A stretch of 64,000 nt of DNA from Novosphingobium sp. SG919 (GTDB lineage Bacteria > Pseudomonadota > Alphaproteobacteria > Sphingomonadales > Sphingomonadaceae). The position numbers and the translations under genes are program-made. This document shows positions 15,925 to 25,949 of the stretch, piece after piece. Every line of letters starts with the position of its first letter. The first letter of the stretch is position 1. The notes under the pieces were generated by a model that saw only the letters and a list, made by a program, of their open reading frames with translations, was not told the DNA's origin and ran no database searches. Location of the stretch: assembly GCF_012932495.1 (NCBI RefSeq), contig NZ_JABCNG010000004.1, positions 248,001 through 312,000 on the forward strand, in the 5' to 3' direction.

Positions 15925-17076
15925 CTAGAGGTGGCTGGGAAGCGACAGTTCGAACACCGCGCCCTTGCCGGGCATCAGGCACAAATCGCCGCCATGGGCA
16001 CGGGCGATCTGTCGTGCGAGGCTGAGGCCGACGCCGCTGCCCTCCGTCTTGGTCGTGTAAAACGGATGGAATATCCGCGAGCGCGCCTCATCCGCCACGC
16101 CCGCCCCATTGTCTGCCACGCGCAGCGACACGCGATCGTCCAGCCGCGCGGAAAGGTGGACTTGCGGCGCGCTTGCCCCGTCCAGCGCTGCCTCTGCGCC
16201 GTTCTGGAGCAAGGCCCACAGTGCCTGGCCGATCTGGTCGCGGTCCATCACCACCATCCCGTCTGGCGGGGCATCGGCCAGCAAGGTGACACGGCCCGCC
16301 CAGCGCGCGGCAAACATGCGGCGCAGATCGTCGAACAGCAGGTCGAGCGCGGTGGGCGCCAGCGACGGTTCGGGAAGCCGGGCCAACTGGCGATAGGCCT
16401 GGGTAAAATGCAGCAGCCCGTCGGCACGGCGGGACAGGGTACCGATCATGTCGCGCAGGAGCCCAACCGGAGGCGGCGCATCATCCAATGTCGCCAGCGC
16501 ACTTTCGGCGAGCGAGGCAATCGGGGTCAGCGCGTTCATCACCTCGTGGCTCAACACTTCGAGCAGTTCGCGCGTGGCCCGCGCCTCGGCAATGCGCTCT
16601 TCGCTTTCGATGTCGATCAGTGCCAGGATGGTGCGCGCAGCGCCCGCGTCATGCGCCTCGATCCGGTCGACGCGATAAGCCCGCCCGGCATAGCGCAGGC
16701 GCGGCGCGCTGTGGCGCAAGGCATCGGGCACATCGACCAGCACATCTGCGATGCCGAACACTGTGCGCGCCGCCCGGTTGAGCGCGCGGACGCGGCCGCT
16801 GCGCTCCACGCTCAACAGGGGCGTGGGCGCCTGGTCCAGCACCGCGCGCAAGACTGCGCGATCTGCATCGCCATCGGCGCGTGCCACCTGCCGTTCGGGC
16901 AGCGGGCGCGGCGGGATGGCCCGCAGCAGGGATAGCGTTGCCAGCCAGAAGCCCAGCAGCAGCACCAGCACGAAGCAGGCGTAAAAGCCGCCGTTCCAGG
17001 CCGCCACGGTGGCAGCGCCACAGCCGAACAGCAGCACTTGCGCCGGAAGCGCGGTTTTGACGCTGCTAAAGCCCAT
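15925..17076 (-). CDS. NtrY-like sensor histidine kinase
   Basis: A 383-residue membrane kinase. Two N-terminal hydrophobic segments (about residues 10-50) are followed by a PAS-like region (LLSVERSGRVRALNRAARTV), an H-box with phospho-accepting His177 (LLEVLSHEVMNALTPIASLA) and an HATPase domain with N-box QNGAEAA, G1 DNGAGV, F-box FHPFYTTK and G2 GSGVGLSLA. The H-box form resembles the NtrY/AtoS group. There is almost no periplasmic loop, so the stimulus is probably sensed in the membrane or cytoplasm. It overlaps the upstream response regulator gene by 11 bp and forms a two-component pair divergent from the efflux operon. Confidence 0.9.
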   Translation of the reverse strand: MGFSSVKTALPAQVLLFGCGAATVAAWNGGFYACFVLVLLLGFWLATLSLLRAIPPRPLPERQVARADGDADRAVLRAVLDQAPTPLLSVERSGRVRALNRAARTVFGIADVLVDVPDALRHSAPRLRYAGRAYRVDRIEAHDAGAARTILALIDIESEERIAEARATRELLEVLSHEVMNALTPIASLAESALATLDDAPPPVGLLRDMIGTLSRRADGLLHFTQAYRQLARLPEPSLAPTALDLLFDDLRRMFAARWAGRVTLLADAPPDGMVVMDRDQIGQALWALLQNGAEAALDGASAPQVHLSARLDDRVSLRVADNGAGVADEARSRIFHPFYTTKTEGSGVGLSLARQIARAHGGDLCLMPGKGAVFELSLPSHL

Positions 17077-18337
17077 GCTTGGCCATCCGGCGATAGAGCG
17101 CGGCGCGGCTCAAGCCCAATTCATCGGCGGCACGGCTGACATTGAACCCGTGCCGCTTGAGCGCGGCAGCAACCAGCGTGCGCTCGCTCTCTTCCAGGCT
17201 GAGGCTGGAAGCAACCGGCGCGCCGGCCGGCTTTTCGGCAAGGGGTTGACCAAGGCCCAGATCCGCCTCGCCGATCAGGCCGCCATCGCCCAGCACCACT
17301 GCGCGCTCCACCGCCTGGGCCAGCCCGCGCACGTCATCGCTCCAGTGGGCCACGGCGATTGCCGCCTCTGCTTCGGGTGTAAAGCCCAGCACCGGCCGGC
17401 CATGGCGGCGTTCGGCCGCGCGGGCAAAGTGGCGGGCGAGCAGCAGCGCATCGCCGCCACGCCGCGCCAGCGGGGGCAGTGCGATGTCTACCGTACCGAC
17501 CCTGGCCCGCAGCGCCGGCAACAACGGCTCGGCCGTCTGCGCCGTGGCGATGATGCGGACATCGCCGGGCAGGCGGGCAAGCAGGCGCCCCTGCGACACC
17601 TCTTTCAGCCGATCGACATGGCGCAGCAGCAGCGTGCCACCTGCCGCGCGCACGATATCGGCGCCGGCGACATCGTCATGCACGTCGGCCGCGGCGCGCG
17701 CGTCGAGAGTCACCAGTTCGCCCGCCGCGCGCGCCGATGCATGATGGATCGCCCGGCTGGCCAGGCTGCGGCCCGAACCGGCCGGGCCAAGGATCAGCAC
17801 ATTGGCCGTCGTCGGCCCGACACGCCGGATCAGATCGCGCACCAGTTCCATCGCCTCGCTGGCGCCCAGCAGGCGCGGCGGATCGGCCAATGCGCCATCA
17901 TGCTGCCGCAGTGCCGCGATTTCCTGGCGTCGATGGCGATGCGCGATCGCGGCGCGCACGCGTTCGAGCAGTTCCTCGTTGCGCCAGGGTTTCATGACGA
18001 AATCGATCGCCCCGGCCTGCATCGCGGCTACGGCGATGCGAATGCCGCTGTGCCCGGTGATCACCACCACCGCTGCATCCGGATCATCCCCCAGGAGCCG
18101 GGCCAGCGCGGCAAAGCCCTCCTCGCCATGGGTGCGGCCGCGCGTGAAATTGAGATCCAGCAGGATGGCATCGGCCGGCGCCAGTTCCAGCGCCGAATAG
18201 GCGCCTTCCGGCTGCATGGCGCTGATCAGATCGATACCGGCCCTGGCAAAGAGGACGGATACGGCCTGGTGCACATCGCGATCGTCGTCGATCAGCAGAA
18301 CGCGGGGAGCGGTTGACGGGCGTGGGGAAGTGTCCAT
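17066..18337 (-). CDS. NtrC-type response regulator with degenerate AAA+ domain
   Basis: A 423-residue regulator with receiver domain (about 10-130, phospho-Asp61 in AILLDLNFTRGR), an AAA+ domain (about 150-370) and a C-terminal Fis-type helix-turn-helix (VSRAADELGLSRAALYRRMA). The AAA+ part is degenerate: the Walker A reads GPAGSGRS with arginine for lysine, and the GAFTGA loop that contacts sigma-54 is absent (the region reads DVHDDVAGADIVRAAGG). It therefore probably does not act as a sigma-54 activator, and may repress or activate by simple binding. The ATG at 18337 is used. It lies divergent from the efflux operon, the likely target. Confidence 0.88.
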   Translation of the reverse strand: MDTSPRPSTAPRVLLIDDDRDVHQAVSVLFARAGIDLISAMQPEGAYSALELAPADAILLDLNFTRGRTHGEEGFAALARLLGDDPDAAVVVITGHSGIRIAVAAMQAGAIDFVMKPWRNEELLERVRAAIAHRHRRQEIAALRQHDGALADPPRLLGASEAMELVRDLIRRVGPTTANVLILGPAGSGRSLASRAIHHASARAAGELVTLDARAAADVHDDVAGADIVRAAGGTLLLRHVDRLKEVSQGRLLARLPGDVRIIATAQTAEPLLPALRARVGTVDIALPPLARRGGDALLLARHFARAAERRHGRPVLGFTPEAEAAIAVAHWSDDVRGLAQAVERAVVLGDGGLIGEADLGLGQPLAEKPAGAPVASSLSLEESERTLVAAALKRHGFNVSRAADELGLSRAALYRRMAKHGL

Positions 18338-18340
18338 TTC

Positions 18341-18446
18341 CGGACAGTGTGTGCGATATCGCAAACCTGCTTGTCCAGACAAACCTGATTTATTGTTTAT
18401 TAGCAGTGAATTAGTCCAAATCTCCAGACTTTGCGATACTGTCCGC
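18341..18446. promoter_or_regulatory. Divergent promoter region with inverted half-sites
   Basis: The 109 bp between the response regulator start and the adaptor start contain CGGACAGT (18341-18348) with ATCGCAAA (18358-18365) on one side. TTTGCGATACTGTCCG (18430-18445), which is the reverse complement of those two half-sites joined, lies on the other. The middle is AT-rich (TTTATTGTTTATTAG). This arrangement suggests binding sites for the divergent response regulator controlling both units. The right-hand site ends 1 nt before the adaptor ATG. Confidence 0.5.
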
Positions 18447-19730
18447 ATGAGCAACGGAGCATCTCCCGAATCACCGCGCAACCATGGCGCGGGCATGGAC
18501 CGCCCCATCACGCGGCCCCGCCTTGGCCGCCGCTGGCGCTGGGTGGCCGGCGGCGTGGCCATCGTGCTGGCGGCAGGGCTCGCCTGGCGATTGCTGCCCG
18601 CGGCCGGATCGACCGACATTGCGGCAGCCACGATCGAGACGGGCCCTGTCGCGCGGGCGCCGTTCGAAGACTATCTGCCGATCCGTGCGTCGGTCGCTCC
18701 GAAGGTCACCACGCTGGTCGATACCCTGTCGGGCGGGCAGGTGGAAAAGCTGTTGGTGCAGGACGGCGCCTGGGTGAATGCGGGCCAGCCGCTGGCCACG
18801 CTGGTCAATCCCACGCTCAAGCTGGACGTTCTCACCCGCGAGGCGGAGATCGCCAGCCAGCTCGGCACCTTGACCGGTGACGAATTGTCCCTCGAACGCA
18901 GTCGTCTGGATCGGGCGGCGCAAACCGCATCGGCCAACTACGACCTGCTCAAGGCGCGCCGCGATCTGTCGATCCGCCAGCAATTGCACGATCAGGGCTT
19001 CGTTTCCGACGAAGGCGTCAAAAGCTATCAGGAAGAGGCCGATTATCAGCGCAAGCGCCTGGGCCAGCTGCGCACCGGGCAGGACCGTGAAGACCGCACT
19101 GCCGGGGTCCAGGCCTCGCGCCTGGCCGATACCCGCGCGCGGTTGACCGGCAACCTGGCTGCCGTGCGCGCCGGGCTGGATGCGCTGGTGGTGCGCGCGC
19201 CGGTCACCGGCCGTCTCGGCAACTTGGTCATCCAGCCCGGGCAGACGCTCAAGGCTGGCGATCACGTGGCCCAGGTCGATAGCGAAGGCGCGTGGAAACT
19301 CGTTGCCGATGTGGACGAATACTATCTCGGCCGTGTCGCGGTGGGCCAGCAGGCCAAAGGCGAGGCGGGCATCGGCCTGGTGATCACCAAGGTCCTGCCC
19401 GCAGTGGCCAACGGCCGCTTCCACATCGAACTGGGCTTTCAGGGCCAGGCGCCGCAAGGCCTCAATCGCGGGCAGACCATGGATATTCGCGCCACCCTGG
19501 GCGCCACCAGCAGCGCGCTGGTGGCCCCGGTGGGCGGCTGGCTGGACAGCGGCGGCGGCACCTCTGCCTTCGTGATCGACGCCGATGGCCGCCATGCCCG
19601 GCGCCGTGCAATCAAGGTTGGCCGGCGCAACCCCGAACAGGTGGAAATCCTTTCGGGCCTGGCTGCGGGAGACCGCATCGTAACCTCCAACACATCGTCC
19701 ATCACGGGCGATATCCTCAACCTCCGCTGA
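18447..19730 (+). CDS. HlyD/MacA-family periplasmic adaptor of an efflux pump
   Basis: A 427-residue membrane fusion protein. After a short N-terminal tail there is one transmembrane helix (RWVAGGVAIVLAAGLAWRLL), then a lipoyl-type half (TLVDTLSGGQVEKLLVQDGA), a coiled-coil hairpin (about residues 120-230, rich in EAEIASQLG/QEEADYQRKRLGQ) and the second half (LVVRAPVTGRLGNLVIQPGQ) with a beta-barrel domain. By family it links the inner-membrane ABC pump to the outer-membrane channel. The ATG at 18447 is used, with an alternative ATG at 18495. It is the first gene of a four-gene tripartite efflux operon. Confidence 0.88.
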   Translation: MSNGASPESPRNHGAGMDRPITRPRLGRRWRWVAGGVAIVLAAGLAWRLLPAAGSTDIAAATIETGPVARAPFEDYLPIRASVAPKVTTLVDTLSGGQVEKLLVQDGAWVNAGQPLATLVNPTLKLDVLTREAEIASQLGTLTGDELSLERSRLDRAAQTASANYDLLKARRDLSIRQQLHDQGFVSDEGVKSYQEEADYQRKRLGQLRTGQDREDRTAGVQASRLADTRARLTGNLAAVRAGLDALVVRAPVTGRLGNLVIQPGQTLKAGDHVAQVDSEGAWKLVADVDEYYLGRVAVGQQAKGEAGIGLVITKVLPAVANGRFHIELGFQGQAPQGLNRGQTMDIRATLGATSSALVAPVGGWLDSGGGTSAFVIDADGRHARRRAIKVGRRNPEQVEILSGLAAGDRIVTSNTSSITGDILNLR

Positions 19731-19744
19731 CCGAAGGGCTCCTG

Positions 19745-20425
<681 letters not shown>

Positions 20426-20437
20426 GGAGGCACGCCG

Positions 20438-22855
20438 ATGAACCGCTTTGCTTTCCTCACCCTCTATCGCTCGCTCACCCGCCACCGGCTCTATGCCGCG
20501 CTCAACATCGGTGGCCTGGCCATCGGCATCGCCGTGTTCCTGGTGCTTGGCCTCTATGTGCGGTTCGAGACGAGCTACGAGACGTGGTTGCCCCGACATA
20601 ATCAGGTCTATCTGGTGCAGACGGTGTGGAACATGCCCGACAGCCCGTTCAACGGCGCCTATCCCAACACGATGGGCGGCCTGCTGGAGGAAATGCAGGC
20701 CGATTTTCCCGGGCTTTCGGGCACCCGCATCAACAATGTGGGGGCCACGGTGCTGCGCGGCGGCATCGGCACGGCCGAGGATCTCGCCTGGGTCGACTCG
20801 CAGTTTTTCGACCTGTTTGATCTGACGATGCTGCAAGGCGATGGCGCACGCGCGCTGGCCGCGCCGTCCAACGTGCTGATCGATGCCAATATCGCGCACA
20901 AATACTTTGGCACCACCGATCCGGTGGGGCAGACCCTTACGCTCAACATCGGCGCAGGAACCGCGCCCTATCGCGTTGCGGGGGTATTCGCTCCGCTGCC
21001 CCGCAATACCGATCTCAAGTTCACGATGCTGACCCGCATTCCCAAGGGGGCGCCGCAGGGCAATGAAGACTGGTGGTATCGTTGGGGCAGCACATCCGTA
21101 AACACCTACCTGCGCTTTCCCGACCCAGCTGCGGCCAAGGCCTTTGCCGCCAGGATGCCGGCGTTCGTCGTCCGCCATGGCACCGCCGATCTGGGCGCCA
21201 ACGCCGACAAGACGATGCAGCTCACGCTGCTGCCGCTTGCCGATCACCATCTCACCCCGGCTGGCCGCGAAATGGCCAGCGTGCGCCAGACGATCGTGAC
21301 GCTGGGCATTGTCGGCGTGCTCACCCTGCTGATCGCGATCGTCAACTACGTGAACCTGGCCACGGCCCGCGCCGGCTTGCGCGCCCGCGAAGTGGCGATG
21401 CGCAAAGTGCTGGGCGCCAGCCGTGGCACGCTGGTGCGCCAGTTTGCCGGAGAGGCGATCCTCACCACCGCGCTTGCCGCGTTATTGGCGCTGGCGCTGG
21501 CAGAACTGGGCCTGCCGCTGGTGAATGCCGCGGCCGGGCTCACCCTGTCTATCCCCTATGCCCTGGTCGTGCCCGCGCTAGTGGTGCTGGCGATTGTCGT
21601 CGGGATGGGCGCTGGCCTCTATCCGGCGGTGCTGCTTTCCCGTTTCCCGGCCGCAGCCGTCCTGGCATCGGCGCGTTCGCCCGGCGGTGGCCGCACCGGC
21701 GCCAGGCTGCGCGAAATGCTCGTCGTCTTCCAGTTCACCCTCGCCACCGCATTCATCATCGGCACCTTCGTGCTGGTGGCACAGACGCGCCATCTGCGGC
21801 AGGCCGATCTCGGCTTTGCCCGCGACGGGCTGATCGTGATCAAGAGCGGCGCCGGGCTGAGCGAGGGGCAGCAGAGCACCATGCGCGACGCCATTGGCGG
21901 GCTGCCCATGATCCGTTCGGTGGCAATGGCCGATACCGCCGCTGGCGGCTTTGGCAACAACAACGCCAACAATATCGAGATACCGGGCCGCCCCGGCGAA
22001 GGCCCATCGCTGCGCGAGATCGTCGTGGGCCGCAACTTCTTCACCACATATGGCGCGCGGGTGGTGGCCGGCCGCCTGTTTGATGATCGCCACGGGACCG
22101 ACGATTCCAATGGCACCAAGGGAACCGAAAACCGCGCCATCGTGATCAACCGCACCGCCGTTCCCATGCTCGGCTTCCGCTCCGCACAGGATGCGGTCGG
22201 CAAGACAGTTGGCAAGGGGCGCCCGCGCACGATCATCGGCGTGGTCGACGACATGCGCTTTTTCTCGCCGCACGTGCCGATGGACGCCACGTATTACACC
22301 TATTGGAGCCGCTACCTCGGCGCGCCGGTCATCACCGTGCGCTATGCCGGCCCCATGGATGCCGCGATGGACGCGGTGCGCGCCACCTGGCGCAAGATCG
22401 CACCCGAAGTGCCGTTCGACGCCGCACCGGCCGATCAGGACCTTGCCAAGCTGTTTGCTGCCGATGACCACGCGGCCAATCTCTTCACCATCGGATCGGT
22501 CCTCGCCGTCCTGATCGGCTGCGTCGGGCTGTGGGGGCTCGCCTCGTTCAACACCTCGCGGCGGGTGAAGGAAATCGGCATTCGCAAGGCACTCGGCGCC
22601 TCGTCCCGCGATATCGTCAGGCTGCTGGTGGGCCAGTTCCTGCGTCCCGTGCTGATGGCCAATGTGATTGCCTGGCCGCTGGCATGGGTTGCCATGCGGC
22701 ATTGGCTGGCCGGCTTCAGCGATCGCATTGCGCTCTCGCCACTCTATTTCGTGGCCGCGACGCTGCTGGCGCTGGGCATAGCGGTGGTCACGGTGCTTGC
22801 CCAATCCCTGCGGGCATCGCGGGCAACCCCGGCCTGGGCGCTGCATCATGAATAA
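20438..22855 (+). CDS. MacB-like FtsX-domain ABC transporter permease
   Basis: An 805-residue permease with eight predicted membrane segments in two FtsX-type modules. An N-terminal helix (LYAALNIGGLAIGIAVFLVL) and a large periplasmic domain come first, then a three-helix block (VGVLTLLIAIVNYVNLATAR, with AREVAMRKVLGASRGTLV). A second helix, a second periplasmic domain and a second block (RRVKEIGIRKALGASSRDIV) follow. This doubled arrangement is typical of the large permeases paired with MacA-like adaptors in Bacteroidetes and sphingomonads. Substrate is unknown. It overlaps the TolC gene by 8 bp, showing one operon. Confidence 0.9.
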   Translation: MNRFAFLTLYRSLTRHRLYAALNIGGLAIGIAVFLVLGLYVRFETSYETWLPRHNQVYLVQTVWNMPDSPFNGAYPNTMGGLLEEMQADFPGLSGTRINNVGATVLRGGIGTAEDLAWVDSQFFDLFDLTMLQGDGARALAAPSNVLIDANIAHKYFGTTDPVGQTLTLNIGAGTAPYRVAGVFAPLPRNTDLKFTMLTRIPKGAPQGNEDWWYRWGSTSVNTYLRFPDPAAAKAFAARMPAFVVRHGTADLGANADKTMQLTLLPLADHHLTPAGREMASVRQTIVTLGIVGVLTLLIAIVNYVNLATARAGLRAREVAMRKVLGASRGTLVRQFAGEAILTTALAALLALALAELGLPLVNAAAGLTLSIPYALVVPALVVLAIVVGMGAGLYPAVLLSRFPAAAVLASARSPGGGRTGARLREMLVVFQFTLATAFIIGTFVLVAQTRHLRQADLGFARDGLIVIKSGAGLSEGQQSTMRDAIGGLPMIRSVAMADTAAGGFGNNNANNIEIPGRPGEGPSLREIVVGRNFFTTYGARVVAGRLFDDRHGTDDSNGTKGTENRAIVINRTAVPMLGFRSAQDAVGKTVGKGRPRTIIGVVDDMRFFSPHVPMDATYYTYWSRYLGAPVITVRYAGPMDAAMDAVRATWRKIAPEVPFDAAPADQDLAKLFAADDHAANLFTIGSVLAVLIGCVGLWGLASFNTSRRVKEIGIRKALGASSRDIVRLLVGQFLRPVLMANVIAWPLAWVAMRHWLAGFSDRIALSPLYFVAATLLALGIAVVTVLAQSLRASRATPAWALHHE

Positions 22856-24107
22856 GTCGATGCTGGTTGCCGCCGCGCTGGCCACGGTGCTGGCATCGCC
22901 CCCGGCTGCGGCCGAGACGCTCCGCGATGCAGTCGAGGCGGCCTATCTCGGCAATCCGACCCTTGCCGCTGCGCGCGCGCGGCAGGATGCGCTGGCCGAA
23001 ACGCCCGAACAGGCCCGGGCGGCCGGGCGGATCACCGCCGCTGCCGATGGCGCGGCAGGCTATGACCGGTTCGATTATGATCGCGGCGCGGGAGGCACCG
23101 TTTCGGCCAGCCTGCCAATCTGGACCGGTGGCCGCATTGCGTCGGGCGTGCGCGCAGCTGATCGCGATGTGGCCGCCGGCCAAGAGGGGCTGCGCGATGC
23201 CGAAGCGGGGCTGCTTACGCAAGTCGTCGGCGTCTATGCCGAACTACTTTATGACCAGCAGGCCGTCGAAATCGGCAAGGCCGATATCGCACTGCTCGAT
23301 CATCAGGTGGCAGAGGCGCAGGCCCGCTATCGCCTGGGCAAGGCCACCCGCACCGATGTCGCCCAGTTGGAGGCCCAACGTGCCAGCGCCGGCGCAACGC
23401 TTGCCGCGGCCCAGGCCAAGCTTGATGGGGCCGCGGCCGATTATCGCGCGGTGGTTGGTCATGATCCCGGCGCGCTGGCACCGCCAGCCGCGCTCGGCCC
23501 GCTACCGGCCACGCTGGAGCAGGCGCGTGCGGACGCCCTGGACGCCAACCCGCTCTACCAGCAGAGCCTGCGCGCCGCCGATGCGGCCGGCGCCCGGATC
23601 CAGCAGGCGCGCGCAGGCGGCGCGCCAACGGTGTCGCTCGGCGGCGGCTATGGCTATGACGTGGGCATCGGCGGGGCGGGGCCAGGCAGTTTCCTGCGTG
23701 CCGCGAATGTGGGGTTGACCCTGCACGTACCGCTTCTGACCGGTGGGCTGGTGGCATCGCAAGTGCGCCAGGCACAGGCCCAGCACCGCGCCACCATGTT
23801 CGATGCCGCCGCCGCCGGCCGCGAGGCGACCCGCTCCACCGATGCCGCCTGGGCCGCGCTTTCCGGTGCCAAGGCGCAGATGACCGCCAACCAGGCGGGC
23901 GTGGATGCAGCCAATCTTGCCCTGGGCGGCGTCAGGGCCGAATATGGCTTCGACCTGCGCTCGACGCTCGACATTCTCGTTGCCGATGAAAGCCTGCGCT
24001 CCGCCCAGCTCGCCCTGGCGCGCAACCGCAGCGACACGATCATTGCCCAAGCCGCCTTGTTGCGCGCCACCGGGCACCTCGATCATGATGCGATACCAGG
24101 CCCATGA
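22848..24107 (+). CDS. TolC family outer membrane efflux protein
   Basis: A 419-residue protein beginning MNKSMLVAAALATVLASPPA, a signal peptide with cleavage expected after AAA. The mature part has two repeats typical of outer membrane efflux proteins (LRDAVEAAYLGNPTLAAARA and LDANPLYQQSLRAADAAGAR), long heptad-rich helices (ALLDHQVAEAQARYRLGKAT) and a beta-barrel segment (VGLTLHVPLLTGG). It forms the exit duct of the tripartite pump. The ATG at 22848 lies inside the last codons of the permease gene. Confidence 0.9.
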   Translation: MNKSMLVAAALATVLASPPAAAETLRDAVEAAYLGNPTLAAARARQDALAETPEQARAAGRITAAADGAAGYDRFDYDRGAGGTVSASLPIWTGGRIASGVRAADRDVAAGQEGLRDAEAGLLTQVVGVYAELLYDQQAVEIGKADIALLDHQVAEAQARYRLGKATRTDVAQLEAQRASAGATLAAAQAKLDGAAADYRAVVGHDPGALAPPAALGPLPATLEQARADALDANPLYQQSLRAADAAGARIQQARAGGAPTVSLGGGYGYDVGIGGAGPGSFLRAANVGLTLHVPLLTGGLVASQVRQAQAQHRATMFDAAAAGREATRSTDAAWAALSGAKAQMTANQAGVDAANLALGGVRAEYGFDLRSTLDILVADESLRSAQLALARNRSDTIIAQAALLRATGHLDHDAIPGP

Positions 24108-24301
24108 AGCGCACCCAGCTGCGTTGCAGGTGTTTTACCCGGATCGGAATTGGTCCCTGTTCTGGCTTCGATGGTCCCTCCCGCCTCGTTGGCCGCAGCC
24201 AAACTGGCGATGGCGCGTTCTTTTGGGTGCCACGTCTGCCAAAACGAGGGACCGGAACAAGCCAGGTTGCTGCCGACCGTCGATCTCGCTAGCTGCTTTG
24301 C

Positions 24302-25387
24302 ATGCGTAATACAGTTGCCGTGCTGAAGCAGATAGTTCCTTGGGCCATGATGGCCGTTCTGGGCTGGGTGCCGGTGGCGCAAGCCAGAACCCAGGCCTCG
24401 CTGCCGGATATGACCACCGTCTTGCGCGAACAGCGCGTGGAGAGCGCATCGGTCGCCTTGATCCGCAGCGGCCGCATCGTCTCGACGCGCGCTTGGGGCG
24501 TGGCTGGCCCCAACCGTGCGGCCAGGGTGTCCACGCCTTACAATCTCGCATCGCTGACGAAGCCGCTGACGGCCGAGGTCGTGCTGCGGCTGGTATCGGC
24601 TGGCCAGCTGGCGCTCGATGCGCCGATGGATCGCTATTGGAGCGATCCGGACCTGTCGCACGACCCCCGGCGTCTGAAGCTCACCGTTCGCATGGCGTTG
24701 AGCCATCGCACCGGATTGCCCAACTGGCGCGACGCGCAGGGGCTGGCCTTCGAGCATGATCCCGGCACGACAACGGGCTATTCGGGCGAGGGGTATCAAT
24801 ACGCCGCGCGTTATGCCGAGCATCGCACCGGGAAATCGTTCGTGGCGCTTGCGGGACGCTGGCTCTTTGTCCCGGCCGGCATGCGGGCTTCGGGCTATGT
24901 GTCCGCGCAGGGCGCGACGATGCCGCTCGCTGTTCCCTATGACGAGGCGGGCAAGCCGCTGCCCGTCGGGCCGGTCACGCACTACAATGCCGCAGACCTG
25001 GCGCACGCGACGGCGCGCGATTATGCTCGCTTCCTCATCGCAGTGCGGAACGACCGTGGGTTGGCCGCCTTCGTCGCCGCAGAACGCCGCCGGTCGCAGG
25101 CCGATCTGACCCCCGGGACATGTGCCGGAGCCAAAGCGACCAGTTGTCCGCCCTGGACCGGGTTTGGCCTGGGCTGGCAGCTCCTCGGCTTTCCCGGCGG
25201 GACGACGATGCTGCACACCGGCAAGGACGCCGGGGCTTTCACCTTCGCCGCCATCAATCGCGCCAGCGGCGACGGGATCGTCATCCTGACCAACAGCGAC
25301 AACGGATGGCGGGTCATCCTGCCCATCCTCGAAGGCACCAACAGTGATCCCCAACTGATCGCCTTCTTGCGCGGCCAGATGAACTGA
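24302..25387 (+). CDS. Class C beta-lactamase-family serine hydrolase
   Basis: A 361-residue protein with an N-terminal hydrophobic signal (IVPWAMMAVLGWVPVAQA), so probably exported. The serine-active penicillin-binding fold is shown by SLTK at 84-87 (nucleophile Ser84, base Lys87), YSG at 160-162 in place of YxN, and HTGKDAG in place of KTG. These features fit the esterase/D-aminopeptidase/AmpC-like superfamily; beta-lactam hydrolysis cannot be claimed. The start at 24302 has no good ribosome-binding site. It lies 14 bp before the NTF2-like gene, with which it is likely co-transcribed. Confidence 0.85.
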   Translation: MRNTVAVLKQIVPWAMMAVLGWVPVAQARTQASLPDMTTVLREQRVESASVALIRSGRIVSTRAWGVAGPNRAARVSTPYNLASLTKPLTAEVVLRLVSAGQLALDAPMDRYWSDPDLSHDPRRLKLTVRMALSHRTGLPNWRDAQGLAFEHDPGTTTGYSGEGYQYAARYAEHRTGKSFVALAGRWLFVPAGMRASGYVSAQGATMPLAVPYDEAGKPLPVGPVTHYNAADLAHATARDYARFLIAVRNDRGLAAFVAAERRRSQADLTPGTCAGAKATSCPPWTGFGLGWQLLGFPGGTTMLHTGKDAGAFTFAAINRASGDGIVILTNSDNGWRVILPILEGTNSDPQLIAFLRGQMN

Positions 25388-25400
25388 AAGGACCAAGCGC

Positions 25401-25877
25401 ATGATGACCGCCATCGTCCTCGCCGCCGCGTTGCCCGCCACGCCAGCCCCGCCGATGAACGATCCGCTGACGACGGAGATCGGCGCGCTCGATGCCAAGG
25501 TGTTCGATGCTTACAACCGCTGCGACCTGCCGACCTTCTCCGGCTATTTCGATCCCAAGGTAGCCTTCTATCATGACACCGGCGGCGCTACGTTCGAGCG
25601 TGACGCGATGGTCGATGGCGTCCGCAAGTACATCTGCGGGAAGGTGAAGCGCGAACTGATCCCGACAACGTTCCGCGTCTATCCGATCAAGGACTTTGGC
25701 GCGATCGAGGAAGGCGAACACCGCTTCTGCGAACTGGCGACAGGACGGTGCGAGGGTATCGCCAAGTTCGTGATGGTCTGGGCAAAGCAGGACGGCGCCT
25801 GGCGGATCACCAGCGTGCTCAGCTACGGCCACCGTGCCGCGACACCGGCAGAGCAGCAAGACGCGGCAGGTCAGTAG
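25401..25877 (+). CDS. NTF2-like/DUF4440 nuclear-transport-factor-2 fold protein
   Basis: A 158-residue protein with a short hydrophobic N-terminus (MMTAIVLAAALPATPA) and an NTF2-like alpha+beta fold: EIGALDAKVFDAYNRCDLPT, FSGYFDPKVAFYHDTGG and IAKFVMVWAKQDGAWRITSV. The DAYNxCD...YF pattern is common in DUF4440/SnoaL-like proteins often annotated as ketosteroid-isomerase-like. Function is unknown. AAAGGA lies 11 nt before the ATG at 25401. It is directly downstream of the serine hydrolase and ends near the integrase remnant. Confidence 0.78.
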   Translation: MMTAIVLAAALPATPAPPMNDPLTTEIGALDAKVFDAYNRCDLPTFSGYFDPKVAFYHDTGGATFERDAMVDGVRKYICGKVKRELIPTTFRVYPIKDFGAIEEGEHRFCELATGRCEGIAKFVMVWAKQDGAWRITSVLSYGHRAATPAEQQDAAGQ

Positions 25878-25949
25878 CGACCTGCCGGCTGGCAAGATTG
25901 CCTTTGCCCGAACTCGCCATGCGAGGCGGCGAAACGGCACTCCAAAGGG

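Noticed and set aside
24302..25387. True AmpC beta-lactamase
   Set aside because: YSG and HTG replace the YxN and KTG of AmpC; general serine hydrolase is safer.
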